DNA of 50,539 nt, taken from an uncultured Bacteroidales bacterium. Its GTDB lineage: Bacteria > Bacteroidota > Bacteroidia > Bacteroidales > Muribaculaceae. Under the pieces are notes generated by a model. That model was not told where the DNA came from. It was given only the letters and a program-made list of their open reading frames with translations, and did no database searches. This document shows positions 1 through 9,055 of this stretch, in pieces. Numbering within the stretch: the first letter of the stretch is position 1; every line of letters starts with the position of its first letter. Location: positions 1 to 50,539 of the forward strand of contig CAMTKF010000013.1 in the NCBI GenBank assembly GCA_947072905.1, read 5' to 3'. Made by a program: the position numbers and the translations under genes.

Positions 1-47
1 TCAGCATGAAAGCCTTATTTTTTTGTTGATGAACCACACAAAAGAGA

Positions 48-81
48 GGCTGCCTAAACTTGTTAGACAGCCCCTTTTTTT
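48..81 (+). terminator. Rho-independent terminator for a gene left of the window
   Basis: GGCTG-C-CTAA pairs with TTAG-A-CAGCC around a 5-base loop, with one C/A mismatch. CC and a run of seven T follow. Orientation suits a plus-strand gene that ends before base 1. Confidence 0.75.
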
Positions 82-260
82 GTGGGAGATTGTGGGATGG
101 TGTGGGAGGATTGGGAATTTTGGGAGCGTGAACCGGAGCTTTGTGCTGAGTGGGAATTATGCCATGCGGGGCTTTGTGGGCTGCGCTTTGGTGTGTAGCT
201 TGTACTTTATGCTCTCGGCCGTGTTTCGCGCTCCAAGTGGCCTTAAAATGTCAAACAGAA

Positions 261-290
261 GGGGCGGATGCCAACCGCGGCATCCACCCC
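261..290 (-). terminator. Terminator of the parE-coaD-ctp operon
   Basis: A 12-base stem (GGGGCGGATGCC with GGCATCCACCCC, one C/A mismatch) has a 6-base loop. It lies 30 bases past the protease stop codon. Read on the minus strand, TTCTGTTTGA follows, a weak T tract. Confidence 0.65.
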
Positions 291-320
291 TCAGGTGGTT
301 TTGATAAATTCAGAGTGTCT

Positions 321-1943
321 TTACTTTTTCACTCCTTCGAGCAGGCGGTAGTAGCGCTTGGGATCGTTGATGAGTTTTACGGCTTCGTTGAAGTCGTTGC
401 TCAGCGGGTTGGTTGAGCGTACATATATGCCGTTCTCGTAGAGGTCGCGGGTCATAAGGCCCTTGAATATGGCCAGCAGTATGTCCTTTGAGGTATTCCA
501 TTGCTCATCGTTGAAGGGTACGCCGGCTGCGGTGCCCTGTTCGATGATGCCGTCGATGTTGGCCTGTGAGGGTACGAAATTCTTGGCGAATGCTTCCTCG
601 TTGGGATACTTCTTAAGCAGCGATTCGCGGTTGTTCTCTATGTAGTTCACCACGTACTTCATTATGGCACCCTTGGCCACCAGATCGCGGTAGTAGGGGG
701 TGTAGCGCGATGTGTCGACGGGCACGAAGAGGTCGGGCATTATACCGCCGCCGCCATACACGGTGCGCTTGTTCTTGAGGGTGTAGTAGGCCTGCGACTT
801 GTCGAGGTGGATTGAGTCCTCATGCCACAGCTCGCCCGAATTGTAGCGGTTGAGCATGTCAAGCAGGTATTCCTCGCCCTTGCCCTTGGCGTAGGGCTTC
901 TGTATGCAACGGCCCGAGGGGGTGTAGTAGCGCGACACGGTGAGGCGTATCATGGAGCCGTCGGGGAAGGGGAACGGACGCTGCACCAGGCCCTTGCCGA
1001 AGGTGCGGCGGCCCACGATGAGTCCGCGGTCGTTCTCCTGAATGGCTCCCGACAGGATTTCGGCAGCCGATGCCGAGTATTGGTCTACCATCACCACAAG
1101 GCGGTTGACGGGGATAGAGCCGGTCTGCTCAACGTTGAAGTAAGTGGGGCGCGTGTGCAGACCCTTGGTGAATACTACGGGGTCGCCTTTCTGCAGAAAT
1201 TCCGATGCCAGTTCGTAGGCCGAACCGAGGTATCCGCCGCCGTTGCTCGAGAGGTCGAGCACCAGGTTGCGCATGCCGTGGCGCGAGAGCGAGTCGGCTG
1301 CCTGGCGCACCTCGGCGGCTGTAGACTCGGCAAAGCGGGTCACGGAGATGTAGGCGGTGGAGTCGTCTACCATATAAGCGGCGTCGACGCTGTACATGGG
1401 TATGTCGTCTCGCACAAGGCGGAATGTGATAAGCTCCGGCTCATCGGCGCGTTTCACCTTCACGTTTACCACCGAGCCTTTGGGGCCGCGCAGCACCTTG
1501 ATGATGTCGGAATTTATCATCTTTTTGCCGGCAATCACGGTGTCGTTGGCCGAGATGATGCGGTCGCCGGGGCGTATGCCCATCTTCTCAGAGGGGCCGC
1601 CGGGGGTGGTCTGAATTACATACACGGTGTCTTCGAGCATGTTGAACTGAATGCCTATGCCGCTGAATTTGCCCTCGAGCGGCTGGTTGAGTTCCTGAGT
1701 CTCGGCCGGTGTGGAGTATGCCGAGTGGGGGTCGAGGGTCTTGAGCATGGCGATGATTGCTTCCTGAATCATCGTATCGCTGTTGACGTCCTCTACGTAG
1801 TAGTTTTCGATAATTTGAGTGGCGATGGCCAGCTTCTGGTTGGGCGGCATCTGTTCGGTAGCCGGCGAGCGAAGCGCCATGGTTGAGACCGCGCCGACAA
1901 GTATGCCGACCGCGAGCAGAATCACATAGATTAATTTCTTCAT
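321..1943 (-). CDS. C-terminal processing peptidase, S41 family
   Basis: This 540-residue protein starts with a hydrophobic signal anchor (residues 4-23), so the protease should face the periplasm. A PDZ domain follows at about 85-170, then the S41 catalytic core. The catalytic Ser-Lys dyad is visible: SASAAE with Ser292, and FGKG with Lys317. The 25-residue spacing equals that of E. coli Prc. Family members trim or degrade periplasmic and membrane proteins from the C-terminus; the substrate here is unknown. It lies 29 bases downstream of coaD in the same orientation and is the last gene of the operon, followed by a hairpin. The length is normal for the Bacteroidales group. The ATG start at 1943 places the signal anchor at the N-terminus. 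Confidence 0.93.
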   Translation of the reverse strand: MKKLIYVILLAVGILVGAVSTMALRSPATEQMPPNQKLAIATQIIENYYVEDVNSDTMIQEAIIAMLKTLDPHSAYSTPAETQELNQPLEGKFSGIGIQFNMLEDTVYVIQTTPGGPSEKMGIRPGDRIISANDTVIAGKKMINSDIIKVLRGPKGSVVNVKVKRADEPELITFRLVRDDIPMYSVDAAYMVDDSTAYISVTRFAESTAAEVRQAADSLSRHGMRNLVLDLSSNGGGYLGSAYELASEFLQKGDPVVFTKGLHTRPTYFNVEQTGSIPVNRLVVMVDQYSASAAEILSGAIQENDRGLIVGRRTFGKGLVQRPFPFPDGSMIRLTVSRYYTPSGRCIQKPYAKGKGEEYLLDMLNRYNSGELWHEDSIHLDKSQAYYTLKNKRTVYGGGGIMPDLFVPVDTSRYTPYYRDLVAKGAIMKYVVNYIENNRESLLKKYPNEEAFAKNFVPSQANIDGIIEQGTAAGVPFNDEQWNTSKDILLAIFKGLMTRDLYENGIYVRSTNPLSNDFNEAVKLINDPKRYYRLLEGVKK

Positions 1944-1972
1944 CTTATGAATTATGAATATGTAGTCATTGG

Positions 1973-2458
1973 TTATTCGGTAAATTTTCGGGGCAGGAAA
2001 GCCGAAATGTCGTGGCCGTAGCTGTGCAGTTCGCGCACCATCGACGACGATATGGCCGACAATTCGGGCAGCGAGTAGAGCAGCAGGGTTTCCAATCCGG
2101 CCAGGCGGCGGTTGATATCGGCCAGGTCGCGCTCATACTCGAAGTCCTTGGCCGAGCGCACACCGCGCAGCAGCCATCCCGCGCCCAGTTGCCGGGCCAG
2201 GTCTACGGTGAGCACATCGCTGTAGGTGATCACCCGTACACGCCCCGGCGGCAGCGAGGCGTACACGGCCTCTATATCAGCCACACGCTGCTCCACCGGC
2301 TGCCAAGGCACTTTGTGCGGATTCACGCCCAAGGCTATGATGATGGTGTCAAACAGGGGCAGGGCACGCTCCACCACCGAGGCATGGCCTGTGGTGAAGG
2401 GGTCGAAAGTGCCGGCATACAGCGCCACCCTGGCGGGTTCAGGATATCTGGGAGTCAT
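1973..2458 (-). CDS. coaD: Phosphopantetheine adenylyltransferase
   Basis: The enzyme transfers AMP from ATP to 4'-phosphopantetheine, the penultimate step of coenzyme A synthesis in the cytoplasm. The 161-residue length is typical. The nucleotidyltransferase signature TFDPFTTGH (the HxGH-type motif, here TTGH) lies at residues 17-25. The C-terminal ISSSMVREL corresponds to the conserved ISSTxVR motif. The start codon at 2458 lies inside the end of parE, a 20-base overlap, which suggests translational coupling. The ctp gene follows 29 bases on. Nothing in the sequence is unusual for the family. Confidence 0.95.
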   Translation of the reverse strand: MTPRYPEPARVALYAGTFDPFTTGHASVVERALPLFDTIIIALGVNPHKVPWQPVEQRVADIEAVYASLPPGRVRVITYSDVLTVDLARQLGAGWLLRGVRSAKDFEYERDLADINRRLAGLETLLLYSLPELSAISSSMVRELHSYGHDISAFLPRKFTE

Positions 2459-4376
2459 CTTCTATTACAAGATTGTCAATGATAAAGTTCTGACGTTCGG
2501 GCGTATTCTTGCCCATATAGAATTCGAGCAGCTCGTCCACGCCGTCCTCCTTGCGCAGGGTCACGCGGTCAAGGCGTATGTCGGGACCTATGAATCCGCG
2601 GAATTCGTCGGGCGAGATTTCGCCGAGACCTTTGAATCGGGTGATTTCGGCATTTGCTCCCATCTTGTTGATGGCGGCTATGCGCTCCTCGTCGCTGTAG
2701 CAGTATATGGTGTCGTCGTCGGCACCGTTTTTCTTGCCCTTGGCACGCTTGGATGTGAGCTTGTTGCGCACACGGAACAATGGGGTCTGCAACACATACA
2801 CATGGCCCTTCTTGATAAGGTCGGGGAAGTATTGCAGGAAGAAGGTTATGAGCAGCAGGCGTATGTGCATGCCGTCTACGTCGGCATCGGTGGCTATTAT
2901 CACGTTGTTGTATCTGAGGCCGTCGATGCCGTCCTCAAGGTTGAGCGCGGCCTGCAGCAGGTTGAATTCCTCGTTCTCATACAGCACGCGCTGGGTGGCG
3001 CCGTAGGTGTTGAGGGGCTTGCCTCGCAGCATGAACACGGCCTGGGTGTCGGCGTCGCGCACCTTGGTTATCGAGCCGCCGGCCGAGTCGCCCTCGGTGA
3101 GGAATATAGACGATGCCAGCTTTTTCTCCTCCACGCCGCGCGAGTCGTTGAGGTGTATGTTGCAGTCGATGAGCTTGCGGTTGTGCAGGCTCACTTTTTT
3201 TGCCTTTTCGCGGGCTATTTTGGTTATTCCGGCCATAGCCTTGCGGTCGCGTTCGCTTTCCTGCACTTTTTTCAGAATCACCTCGGCCACCTCCAGGTTG
3301 CGGTGCAGATAGTCGTCGAGCTCTTTCTTGATGAAATCGCCTATGAATTTGGCTACCGTGGGGCCGTCGGGGCCAACGTCGCGCGAGCCCAGGCGGGTCT
3401 TGGTCTGCGACTCAAACACCGGCTCCTCGACCTTGATGGCCACGGCGGCCACCATACCGTTGCGTATGTCGGAATACTCGAAGTTTCGGCCGAAGTAGTC
3501 CTTGATGGTGCGCGACACCGACTCCTTGAAGGCGGTGAGGTGAGTGCCACCCTGGGTGGTGTGCTGGCCGTTGACAAACGAGTAGTACTCCTCGCCATAC
3601 TGGTTGGCGTGGGTTATGGCCACCTCTATGTCGTCGCCCTTGAGGTGGATGATGGGGTAGAGCGGGTCGTGCGACATCACCTGCGATAGCAGGTCGAGCA
3701 GGCCGTGGCGCGAAATGAACTTCTTGCCGTTGAACACTATGGCCAGTCCGGTGTTGAGGAAAGTGTAATTCTTAATCAGGGTCTCCACGTGGTCGTCGCG
3801 GAAGGCGTAGTTGCGGAATATGGAGTCGTCGGGTACAAAGCGCACAAAGGTGCCGTTGGGCTCGTCGGTGGGCAGGATTTCGGTTTCCTCAATCAGCTCG
3901 CCCATTGCAAAACGGGCGGTCTTGCCCATGCCGTCGCGCACCGAGCGTATCTCAAACTCGGTCGACAGGGCATTCACGGCCTTGATACCCACACCGTTCA
4001 GGCCCACGCTTTTCTTGAAAGCCTTTGAGTCGTACTTGCCGCCGGTATTCATTTTCGAGGCAACGTCGATCAGCTTTCCCAGAGGCACACCGCGGCCGTA
4101 GTCGCGCACGGCCACCTCGCGGGCGTCGATGATGTCAACGGTTATCTGGCGACCGAATCCCATCATGTATTCGTCCACGGCATTGTCGAGCACCTCCTTG
4201 AGCAGCACGTATATACCGTCGTCATTATCCTCGCCGTTGCCCAGCTTGCCTATGTACATGCCCGGGCGGCGGCGTATATGCTCTTTCCAGTCGAGGGTGC
4301 GGATTTCGTCCTCGGTATATATCAGGTCGTTGGAGCCGGAGATGTCGTCCGGCTCAAAATCGAGTTCTTCGTTCAT
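2439..4376 (-). CDS. parE: DNA topoisomerase IV subunit B
   Basis: A 645-residue type IIA topoisomerase ATPase subunit. The GHKL ATP-binding motif [13 protein letters not shown] lies at about residues 61-73. The TOPRIM motifs [10 protein letters not shown] and DADVDGMHI lie in the C-terminal half. GyrB in this phylum is similar in length, so the choice of ParE rests on the N-terminal sequence and the conserved parE-coaD-S41 order in Bacteroidales; GyrB is the alternative. Its partner ParC is not in the window. The enzyme unlinks replicated chromosomes. A consensus promoter lies 24 bases upstream and is shared back to back with the divergent lipid-kinase-like gene. Confidence 0.88.
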   Translation of the reverse strand: MNEELDFEPDDISGSNDLIYTEDEIRTLDWKEHIRRRPGMYIGKLGNGEDNDDGIYVLLKEVLDNAVDEYMMGFGRQITVDIIDAREVAVRDYGRGVPLGKLIDVASKMNTGGKYDSKAFKKSVGLNGVGIKAVNALSTEFEIRSVRDGMGKTARFAMGELIEETEILPTDEPNGTFVRFVPDDSIFRNYAFRDDHVETLIKNYTFLNTGLAIVFNGKKFISRHGLLDLLSQVMSHDPLYPIIHLKGDDIEVAITHANQYGEEYYSFVNGQHTTQGGTHLTAFKESVSRTIKDYFGRNFEYSDIRNGMVAAVAIKVEEPVFESQTKTRLGSRDVGPDGPTVAKFIGDFIKKELDDYLHRNLEVAEVILKKVQESERDRKAMAGITKIAREKAKKVSLHNRKLIDCNIHLNDSRGVEEKKLASSIFLTEGDSAGGSITKVRDADTQAVFMLRGKPLNTYGATQRVLYENEEFNLLQAALNLEDGIDGLRYNNVIIATDADVDGMHIRLLLITFFLQYFPDLIKKGHVYVLQTPLFRVRNKLTSKRAKGKKNGADDDTIYCYSDEERIAAINKMGANAEITRFKGLGEISPDEFRGFIGPDIRLDRVTLRKEDGVDELLEFYMGKNTPERQNFIIDNLVIEDDSQIS

Positions 4377-4399
4377 TGCTGTGAGTGAGTGTATTTACG

Positions 4400-4431
4400 C
4401 AAAGTTACGAAAAAATCCGCGTTTTTGCAAA
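4400..4431 (-). promoter_or_regulatory. parE operon promoter
   Basis: On the minus strand a -33 TTTG (4428-4431), a 20-base spacer and a -7 TAACTTTG (4400-4407) match the Bacteroidetes sigma consensus. The -33 box overlaps that of the divergent gene, within the palindrome TTTTGCAAAA (4423-4432). Confidence 0.8.
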
Positions 4432-4454
4432 ATAAAAAATATTTAGTAATTTTG
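4424..4454 (+). promoter_or_regulatory. Promoter of the diacylglycerol-kinase-like gene
   Basis: TTTG (4424-4427), 19 bases, then TAATTTTG (4447-4454) matches the Bacteroidetes consensus. The start codon follows 19 bases later, so the leader is very short. Confidence 0.8.
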
Positions 4455-4473
4455 CACTCCGAAAACACGACAA

Positions 4474-5454
4474 ATGGAAACGCGCCGTCTCACACTCATT
4501 ATAAATCCAAAATCCGGTACGCTGTCCAAGAAAGGGCTCGACCGCTGGCTGCCGCTCCACCTCGAGCGGCTGGGCTATGAAGTGGAAGTGGTGTACACCT
4601 CCGGCCCGGGTCATGCCACCTGTATAGCCCGCGAGGCCGCAGCCGCCGGAGCCTACGGTGTGCTGGCATGCGGTGGCGACGGCACCGTGAACGAGGTGGC
4701 CGCCGGCCTTATCCACACCCCCACTGCCCTGGGCATACTGCCCGCCGGCTCGGGCAACGGCCTGGCCCGCCACATAGGCATACCCGTAGATGTGGAGCGC
4801 TCGCTCGACGTGATTGCCGAGAACCATATAGTCAATTGCGACTACGGCACCGTCAACGGCCAGCCGTTCTTCTGCACCTTCGGCATGGGATTCGACGCCG
4901 CCGTGAGCCATCGCTTCTCCATGAAGCACCGCCGCGGGCTCAACTCCTACATCACCAGCGCCATTGACGAATTCATAAAGTATCATCCCAATACCTACGA
5001 AATAGTGGCCGGCGACCGCGTGATCACCGACCGCGCCTTTCTGGTGTCGGTATGCAACGCCTCGCAGTACGGCAACAACGCCTTCATAGCCCCGGCCGCA
5101 TCCATACGCGACGGCCTGCTCGACGTTACCATAGTGCACGACGGCAACATCATAGAGAACGTGTGGAGCGGCGTGGAGATGCTCACCGGCTCAATAGGCA
5201 ATCACGGCAAGATACGCACATTCCGCACCCGCCGTCTCACCGTGCGCCGCAAGCAGCCCACCATAACACATATCGACGGCGAGCCCACCGAATTTCCCTC
5301 CGAGCTCGACATACGCTGCCATCAGGGAGCCCTGCGCGTGTTTGTGCCACACCGCAAGCTGCGCTTCATCCCCGTCATCACCCCCGCCATACTCACCTTC
5401 CGCGAGTGGGGCATAGTGGCCACGCGCATATTCCGCAAGAGCCCCGGGGTCTGA
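4474..5454 (+). CDS. Diacylglycerol kinase-family lipid kinase (YegS/DagK-like)
   Basis: A 326-residue protein with the DAGK catalytic fold. NPKSGT near residue 11 and GGDGTVNEV at about 67-75 form the nucleotide-binding site. GILPAGSGNGLARHIGIP follows at about 88-105. Such enzymes phosphorylate a lipid with a diacylglycerol or sphingoid backbone at the inner face of the cytoplasmic membrane. Sphingolipid synthesis is common in Bacteroidales, so a sphingosine-type substrate is possible, but the sequence does not settle this. The composition is GC-rich, like the resident genes. The TPR regulator begins 32 bases downstream with no obvious promoter of its own, so the two may be cotranscribed. 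Confidence 0.88.
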   Translation: METRRLTLIINPKSGTLSKKGLDRWLPLHLERLGYEVEVVYTSGPGHATCIAREAAAAGAYGVLACGGDGTVNEVAAGLIHTPTALGILPAGSGNGLARHIGIPVDVERSLDVIAENHIVNCDYGTVNGQPFFCTFGMGFDAAVSHRFSMKHRRGLNSYITSAIDEFIKYHPNTYEIVAGDRVITDRAFLVSVCNASQYGNNAFIAPAASIRDGLLDVTIVHDGNIIENVWSGVEMLTGSIGNHGKIRTFRTRRLTVRRKQPTITHIDGEPTEFPSELDIRCHQGALRVFVPHRKLRFIPVITPAILTFREWGIVATRIFRKSPGV

Positions 5455-5486
5455 CTCAGCATTATCCTCTCACTTCCTCACCACTG

Positions 5487-7148
5487 ATGAAACACACTCT
5501 TACAGTATTTATAGCCATCGTAGTGTTGCTGCTCGCAGCCTGCACCGACACCCTTACGCTCTCGCGCTTGGAGCGGGCACAGAGAGTCATGGACTCGCGT
5601 CCCGACTCGGCCCTCGCCATACTCGACTCCATAAACCCCGACAGCCTGACTTCCACCGAACACAAGGCCCGCTACGCCGTGCTTGCCGCGCAGGCATCAT
5701 TCAAAAACAAAATAATACCCACCGACGATTCACTGCTCCGAATAGCCGTTGACTACTACAAGGGTCTCGGCGACAGCGCCGAGATGAAGGCACTGTTCTA
5801 TATGGGCAACGTGCGCTACTACTGTGGCTTCTACGCATCGGCAATAGTCCCGGCCATGCACGCCCGCGAGCTGGCCATAAAGCTTGGCGACGACTACTGG
5901 CGCGCCAAAAGCGCCGAAATGCTTGCAGATATATTTATGGCAACACATTACGATGATACGGAAATACGTAAAGAGGCTGTAGAATACTACCTTAAGGCAG
6001 GCAAGATTCCCAACCATCGCTATGCCATCTGCGATTTGGCTACAAGCTACGGCCAATTCAGAGATTACGACCGGGCATTTCATCTTCTCGACAGTATTGC
6101 CAAGATTGCAAAGAGCGAAGATCCTGTAGATACGGGTTTGTTGAGCTATTGTTATGACCCTTTAATGAGTTTTTACGTTAAAACAAACAGATTTGAAGAA
6201 GCCCGCCAAATAAGCACTGTACTTGACAGCATTTCAGACCGCAGATTTTGGACTGCGGTCGACTACGCTTATCGTGCCCGTATGGAGTCTAATTTAGGGG
6301 ATTATACCAAAGCCAAACTTGATTTGGATTCAGCTCGTTCCATTGCTGTGAAAATTTCAGATTATCTCCTGATAAATCTTGCCTATAAGGACTATTACCA
6401 GACACAAAATTTACTCAACGAGGCAATTGCTTACTGCGATTCTATGGTTGACAATATTTATGATGAAACCGGTACAACTTTAAGCCAGTCTGTGATAACG
6501 GTTCAACGAGATTATTATAATGAGTTATCCGAAAAAGAAGCGCGTTTTTCCAATACGCTCAGAATTTTTATAATTATACTCTCTTCCGTACTCGTTTTGT
6601 TGCTTGTTGCGATGTTTGTCATTTACAGACAGAGAATAAGGATTAAGAATAACGAACTTGATTTAAAAATCAAAGATATATCCACTCTAAAAGCAGAACT
6701 TGAGAACCATAAGAAAGCTCAACAGGAATATTCATCTTTTATTGACGATTTGCTTATAGATCGCCTTGGATTGCTTGATAAACTTTGCAATCAGTATTTT
6801 GAGAACCAAAATAACGACAAGTCAACAGTTATAACCGGGAAAAAGATTGAAAATGAAATAGCCAATTTGCGCAGCCGATACTGCATGGAAGAGATAAGCA
6901 GACTGTTGAGTCCTTCAGATAATGCCATGATTGAGAAGTTGACGGAACAATGCCCGTTCCTCAAAGATGGCGATATACACTTTATTTCTTTCCTCATGGT
7001 AGGGCTTTCGGCAAAAGCCACTTCGATACTGATGGATGTCAGTCTTAAAAATTTCTATACCAAGCGTGCGCGTATAGTAGAACGCATACGCAAAAGTGAT
7101 GCTCCTGACAAGGACATGTTCATTTCAAAAATAATGAATTTGGAATAA
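5487..7148 (+). CDS. Membrane-anchored TPR regulator with C-terminal HTH-like domain
   Basis: The start at 5487 gives a lipoprotein-type signal ending in LLLAAC (Cys19). The 553-residue protein then has helical TPR-like repeats (about 25-350), one transmembrane helix (about 360-385), a coiled coil (about 385-430) and a C-terminal region (about 480-540). That region resembles the LuxR-type helix-turn-helix of this common Bacteroidales family: LSAKATSILMDVSLKNFYTKRARIVERI. An outside sensor linked to an inner DNA-binding part is inferred, not shown. The first 450 bases are GC-rich like dagK; from about 5935 the codons become AT-rich and stay so through the next four genes. This suggests a recombination join inside the gene. 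It probably regulates the protease islet that follows. Confidence 0.72.
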   Translation: MKHTLTVFIAIVVLLLAACTDTLTLSRLERAQRVMDSRPDSALAILDSINPDSLTSTEHKARYAVLAAQASFKNKIIPTDDSLLRIAVDYYKGLGDSAEMKALFYMGNVRYYCGFYASAIVPAMHARELAIKLGDDYWRAKSAEMLADIFMATHYDDTEIRKEAVEYYLKAGKIPNHRYAICDLATSYGQFRDYDRAFHLLDSIAKIAKSEDPVDTGLLSYCYDPLMSFYVKTNRFEEARQISTVLDSISDRRFWTAVDYAYRARMESNLGDYTKAKLDLDSARSIAVKISDYLLINLAYKDYYQTQNLLNEAIAYCDSMVDNIYDETGTTLSQSVITVQRDYYNELSEKEARFSNTLRIFIIILSSVLVLLLVAMFVIYRQRIRIKNNELDLKIKDISTLKAELENHKKAQQEYSSFIDDLLIDRLGLLDKLCNQYFENQNNDKSTVITGKKIENEIANLRSRYCMEEISRLLSPSDNAMIEKLTEQCPFLKDGDIHFISFLMVGLSAKATSILMDVSLKNFYTKRARIVERIRKSDAPDKDMFISKIMNLE

Positions 7149-7166
7149 CCCTCCCCCTGTTTTTTT

Positions 7167-7250
7167 AATTCTACAAAGCCCCTTAAGGGTTTTAAAAGGC
7201 GCCTGAAAATCAAGCATTTATAAAGTGTAGAATTTTTAAACAATTCTACA
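7167..7250. promoter_or_regulatory. TGTAGAATT operator-like sites
   Basis: TGTAGAATT (7226-7234) and AATTCTACA (7242-7250) form a perfect 9-base inverted repeat with a 7-base spacer. A third half-site AATTCTACA stands at 7167-7175. The sites lie between the regulator gene and the promoter of the protease cassette, a natural place for an operator. They could equally be an RNA hairpin. Confidence 0.45.
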
Positions 7251-7317
7251 GAGCGTAACCTTTTGAATATCAGTGTGTTGTAAAACGAGTGTAGACTAAA
7301 AATAATTGCATTTTTGC

Positions 7318-7348
7318 TTGGATTTTCAATGTTCAAGGCTTAATTTTG
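7318..7348 (+). promoter_or_regulatory. Promoter of the C10 protease cassette
   Basis: TTG (7318-7320), 20 bases, then TAATTTTG (7341-7348). The start codon of the first small gene is at 7374, giving a leader of roughly 20 bases. Confidence 0.65.
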
Positions 7349-7373
7349 CGAGTGAAATCAATAATTATCCATT

Positions 7374-7739
7374 ATGATAAAAAAATTCATTTTACTCGTT
7401 TTCTTAATGCTGAGTGTGCCTTTTGGCATTATGGCTGACGCCCCGGCTAATGATGGTGGTGGCAAGCCTGTTGATATTAAGGATGTTCGTAATAAAGGTA
7501 TAGGACGCCCGCAGAAGCCCTCATCTCAGTTTATAGACTGTATGTATAGTGACGGCAGTCTGTATGTCAGCTTCCGCAATCCCGAGGGAATGTGCGAACT
7601 CACCGTTACCACCGATGATGATGTGGCTACATATATGTTTGACACCTCCACCTCGGCCGAAATCCATATCGGAGAACACCCCGCAGCCCACCTCCTTCTA
7701 ACCACCGAGTATGGCCATAGCTACCAAGGCGATATATAA
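7374..7739 (+). CDS. Small secreted DUF3244-like protein
   Basis: A 121-residue protein with a signal peptide (residues 1-21, ending in IMADA). Its second half has a beta-strand pattern resembling DUF3244 domain proteins of Bacteroides: SLYVSFRNPEG, then a middle strand pair, then a C-terminal tyrosine-rich HSYQGDI. Function is not established. It stands first in the cassette, 36 bases before a C10 protease. In streptococci and Bacteroides, C10 proteases are often encoded beside small proteins that resemble propeptides or inhibitors, so an inhibitor or chaperone role is an inference worth testing. Composition is mixed, more GC-rich at the 3' end than the protease. Confidence 0.65.
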   Translation: MIKKFILLVFLMLSVPFGIMADAPANDGGGKPVDIKDVRNKGIGRPQKPSSQFIDCMYSDGSLYVSFRNPEGMCELTVTTDDDVATYMFDTSTSAEIHIGEHPAAHLLLTTEYGHSYQGDI

Positions 7740-7751
7740 ACATAACCCAAT

Positions 7752-7767
7752 TATAAACCAAAAAATC
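7752..7767 (+). promoter_or_regulatory. Repeated A-rich translation leader (first copy)
   Basis: TATAAACCAAAAAATC lies exactly 8 bases before the protease start. An identical copy at 9135-9150 lies exactly 8 bases before the next gene. Bacteroidales use A-rich leaders rather than strong Shine-Dalgarno sites, so this is probably a duplicated initiation region. Confidence 0.55.
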
Positions 7768-7775
7768 TAAAAGTC

Positions 7776-9044
7776 ATGAAACAATCATTATTTAACGTTG
7801 TAGTTCTTGCAATATTTGCAATGTTATTTACATCATGTGGTAACGAAGGTGAACTTCTTAAAGACGAAGTTCACGAACCGATGACAAAAGCAAGTTGCAT
7901 TACCCCTGAACAGGCTAAGCAGACTGTGCTCTCTTTTCTCGAAGCTTTTGAAAAAGCTTCATCTCCCAATGCGAGAGGTGAAAACTATAAGCGTAGAGAA
8001 ATTTTAGATGTAAAGGCTGTCTCAAAAGAAGCTTTTGCTGAAATCAGTCGTTCATCACAACTTCCTGATACACTATTCTATATCATTAACTTCGCAGACA
8101 GTGCCGGCTATGCGGTTGCAGGGGCGCAGCCGGGTATGGAGCCGTTGTATGCCCTTGTTGATAACGGTAATGCTGACGCAAGTACTTTGGGTTTGGGTGA
8201 TTCAGGTTCAGATCCAAACGAGTTCCTTTATTGGAAAGACGCAATATTTGAATGGGAAAATGGAGGGAAGCCACAGTATCCGGCTCCGGATACTGTAATA
8301 GGTAAATGGGCTATTTACTCCATAATCACACCTCAAATTGACACTAAATGGGGACAGGGAAGAAATCAGGATACATCGTATGGTAAGTATTTCAAGAATA
8401 GACTAACCGGATGCACCATTATTGCAGCTGCCCAATTATTATACCATTATAGCTTGCCGCAAACGATTGATTGGACCGATGAAAATGGAAGAGATATGTT
8501 AATAAATATGTATTGGGAAACTATAAAAATGAATAATAAGGCGTTCGGAGGTAGTTTGGATACAGGTGCTACACCAAGTCATCTTGATAAGGTGGCTAAG
8601 TTATGCAGAACTATTGGCTTGGATGTCAAGGCTGATGACAGTGCTGAAGATAAGACAACTGCAAATTCGGATAAGGTGTTAAATTGGCTTAGAACAAAGG
8701 CCGGATTAAATGCTCCAAAGCTTGGTGATTATAGTGAAGATAAGATAATACAAGCAGCCAAGGATAGCAAGCCTGTATATATTAGAGCTGAAAATAAAGC
8801 CGGAACCGGTCATGCATGGGTAATTGACGGCTATATTTCCGGTTATTGTAATGGATATAAAACCATGTTTTATTGTAATTGGGGTTTTCACGGAGACAAG
8901 AATGGTTATTATGTAAGTAAAGTCTTTAATGCCAATAATCAACCTGAATTGACTGAAGAAGATGTTAAGGCACGAGGGGCAGATAAGGATTTAAACTTTT
9001 ACAGAAATTATAAAATTTCAATTATGCCCCCAAAAAATGACTGA
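7776..9044 (+). CDS. C10 family cysteine protease (streptopain-like) lipoprotein
   Basis: A 422-residue lipoprotein (FTSC lipobox, Cys21), so probably membrane-attached and exported. An N-terminal propeptide-like region spans about 35-175, as in SpeB-type zymogens. The catalytic domain carries Cys213 in TGCTIIAAAQLLYHY and His346 in GTGHAWVIDGY. Trp369 in YCNWGFHG matches the conserved Trp of streptopain. These match the catalytic positions of family C10, so the enzyme looks intact. C10 enzymes of gut Bacteroides are secreted endopeptidases that can act on host or microbial proteins; the substrate here is unknown. AT-rich codon use differs from the flanking housekeeping genes and suggests transfer. 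It follows the DUF3244-like gene and precedes two lipoprotein genes. Confidence 0.85.
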   Translation: MKQSLFNVVVLAIFAMLFTSCGNEGELLKDEVHEPMTKASCITPEQAKQTVLSFLEAFEKASSPNARGENYKRREILDVKAVSKEAFAEISRSSQLPDTLFYIINFADSAGYAVAGAQPGMEPLYALVDNGNADASTLGLGDSGSDPNEFLYWKDAIFEWENGGKPQYPAPDTVIGKWAIYSIITPQIDTKWGQGRNQDTSYGKYFKNRLTGCTIIAAAQLLYHYSLPQTIDWTDENGRDMLINMYWETIKMNNKAFGGSLDTGATPSHLDKVAKLCRTIGLDVKADDSAEDKTTANSDKVLNWLRTKAGLNAPKLGDYSEDKIIQAAKDSKPVYIRAENKAGTGHAWVIDGYISGYCNGYKTMFYCNWGFHGDKNGYYVSKVFNANNQPELTEEDVKARGADKDLNFYRNYKISIMPPKND

Positions 9045-9055
9045 AGATTTTTAAG

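Larger units (their letters stand above)
1..320. other. Intergenic left edge, no gene seen
   Basis: This 320-base stretch holds two hairpins, annotated separately at 48-81 and 261-290. The part between them is G-rich on the plus strand with repeated GTGGGA-like words. I see no gene with a plausible start, signal peptide or family motif in it, and no tRNA or rRNA. Confidence 0.6.

Noticed and set aside
822-1886. 354-codon plus-strand frame opposite the S41 protease
   Set aside because: It is a shadow of the protease gene. It has no recognisable domain, and its His/Val/Gly-rich composition is typical of antisense frames in GC-rich genes.
2226-3689. 487-codon plus-strand frame opposite coaD and parE
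   Set aside because: It crosses two well-supported genes, has no family motif and has antisense-type composition.
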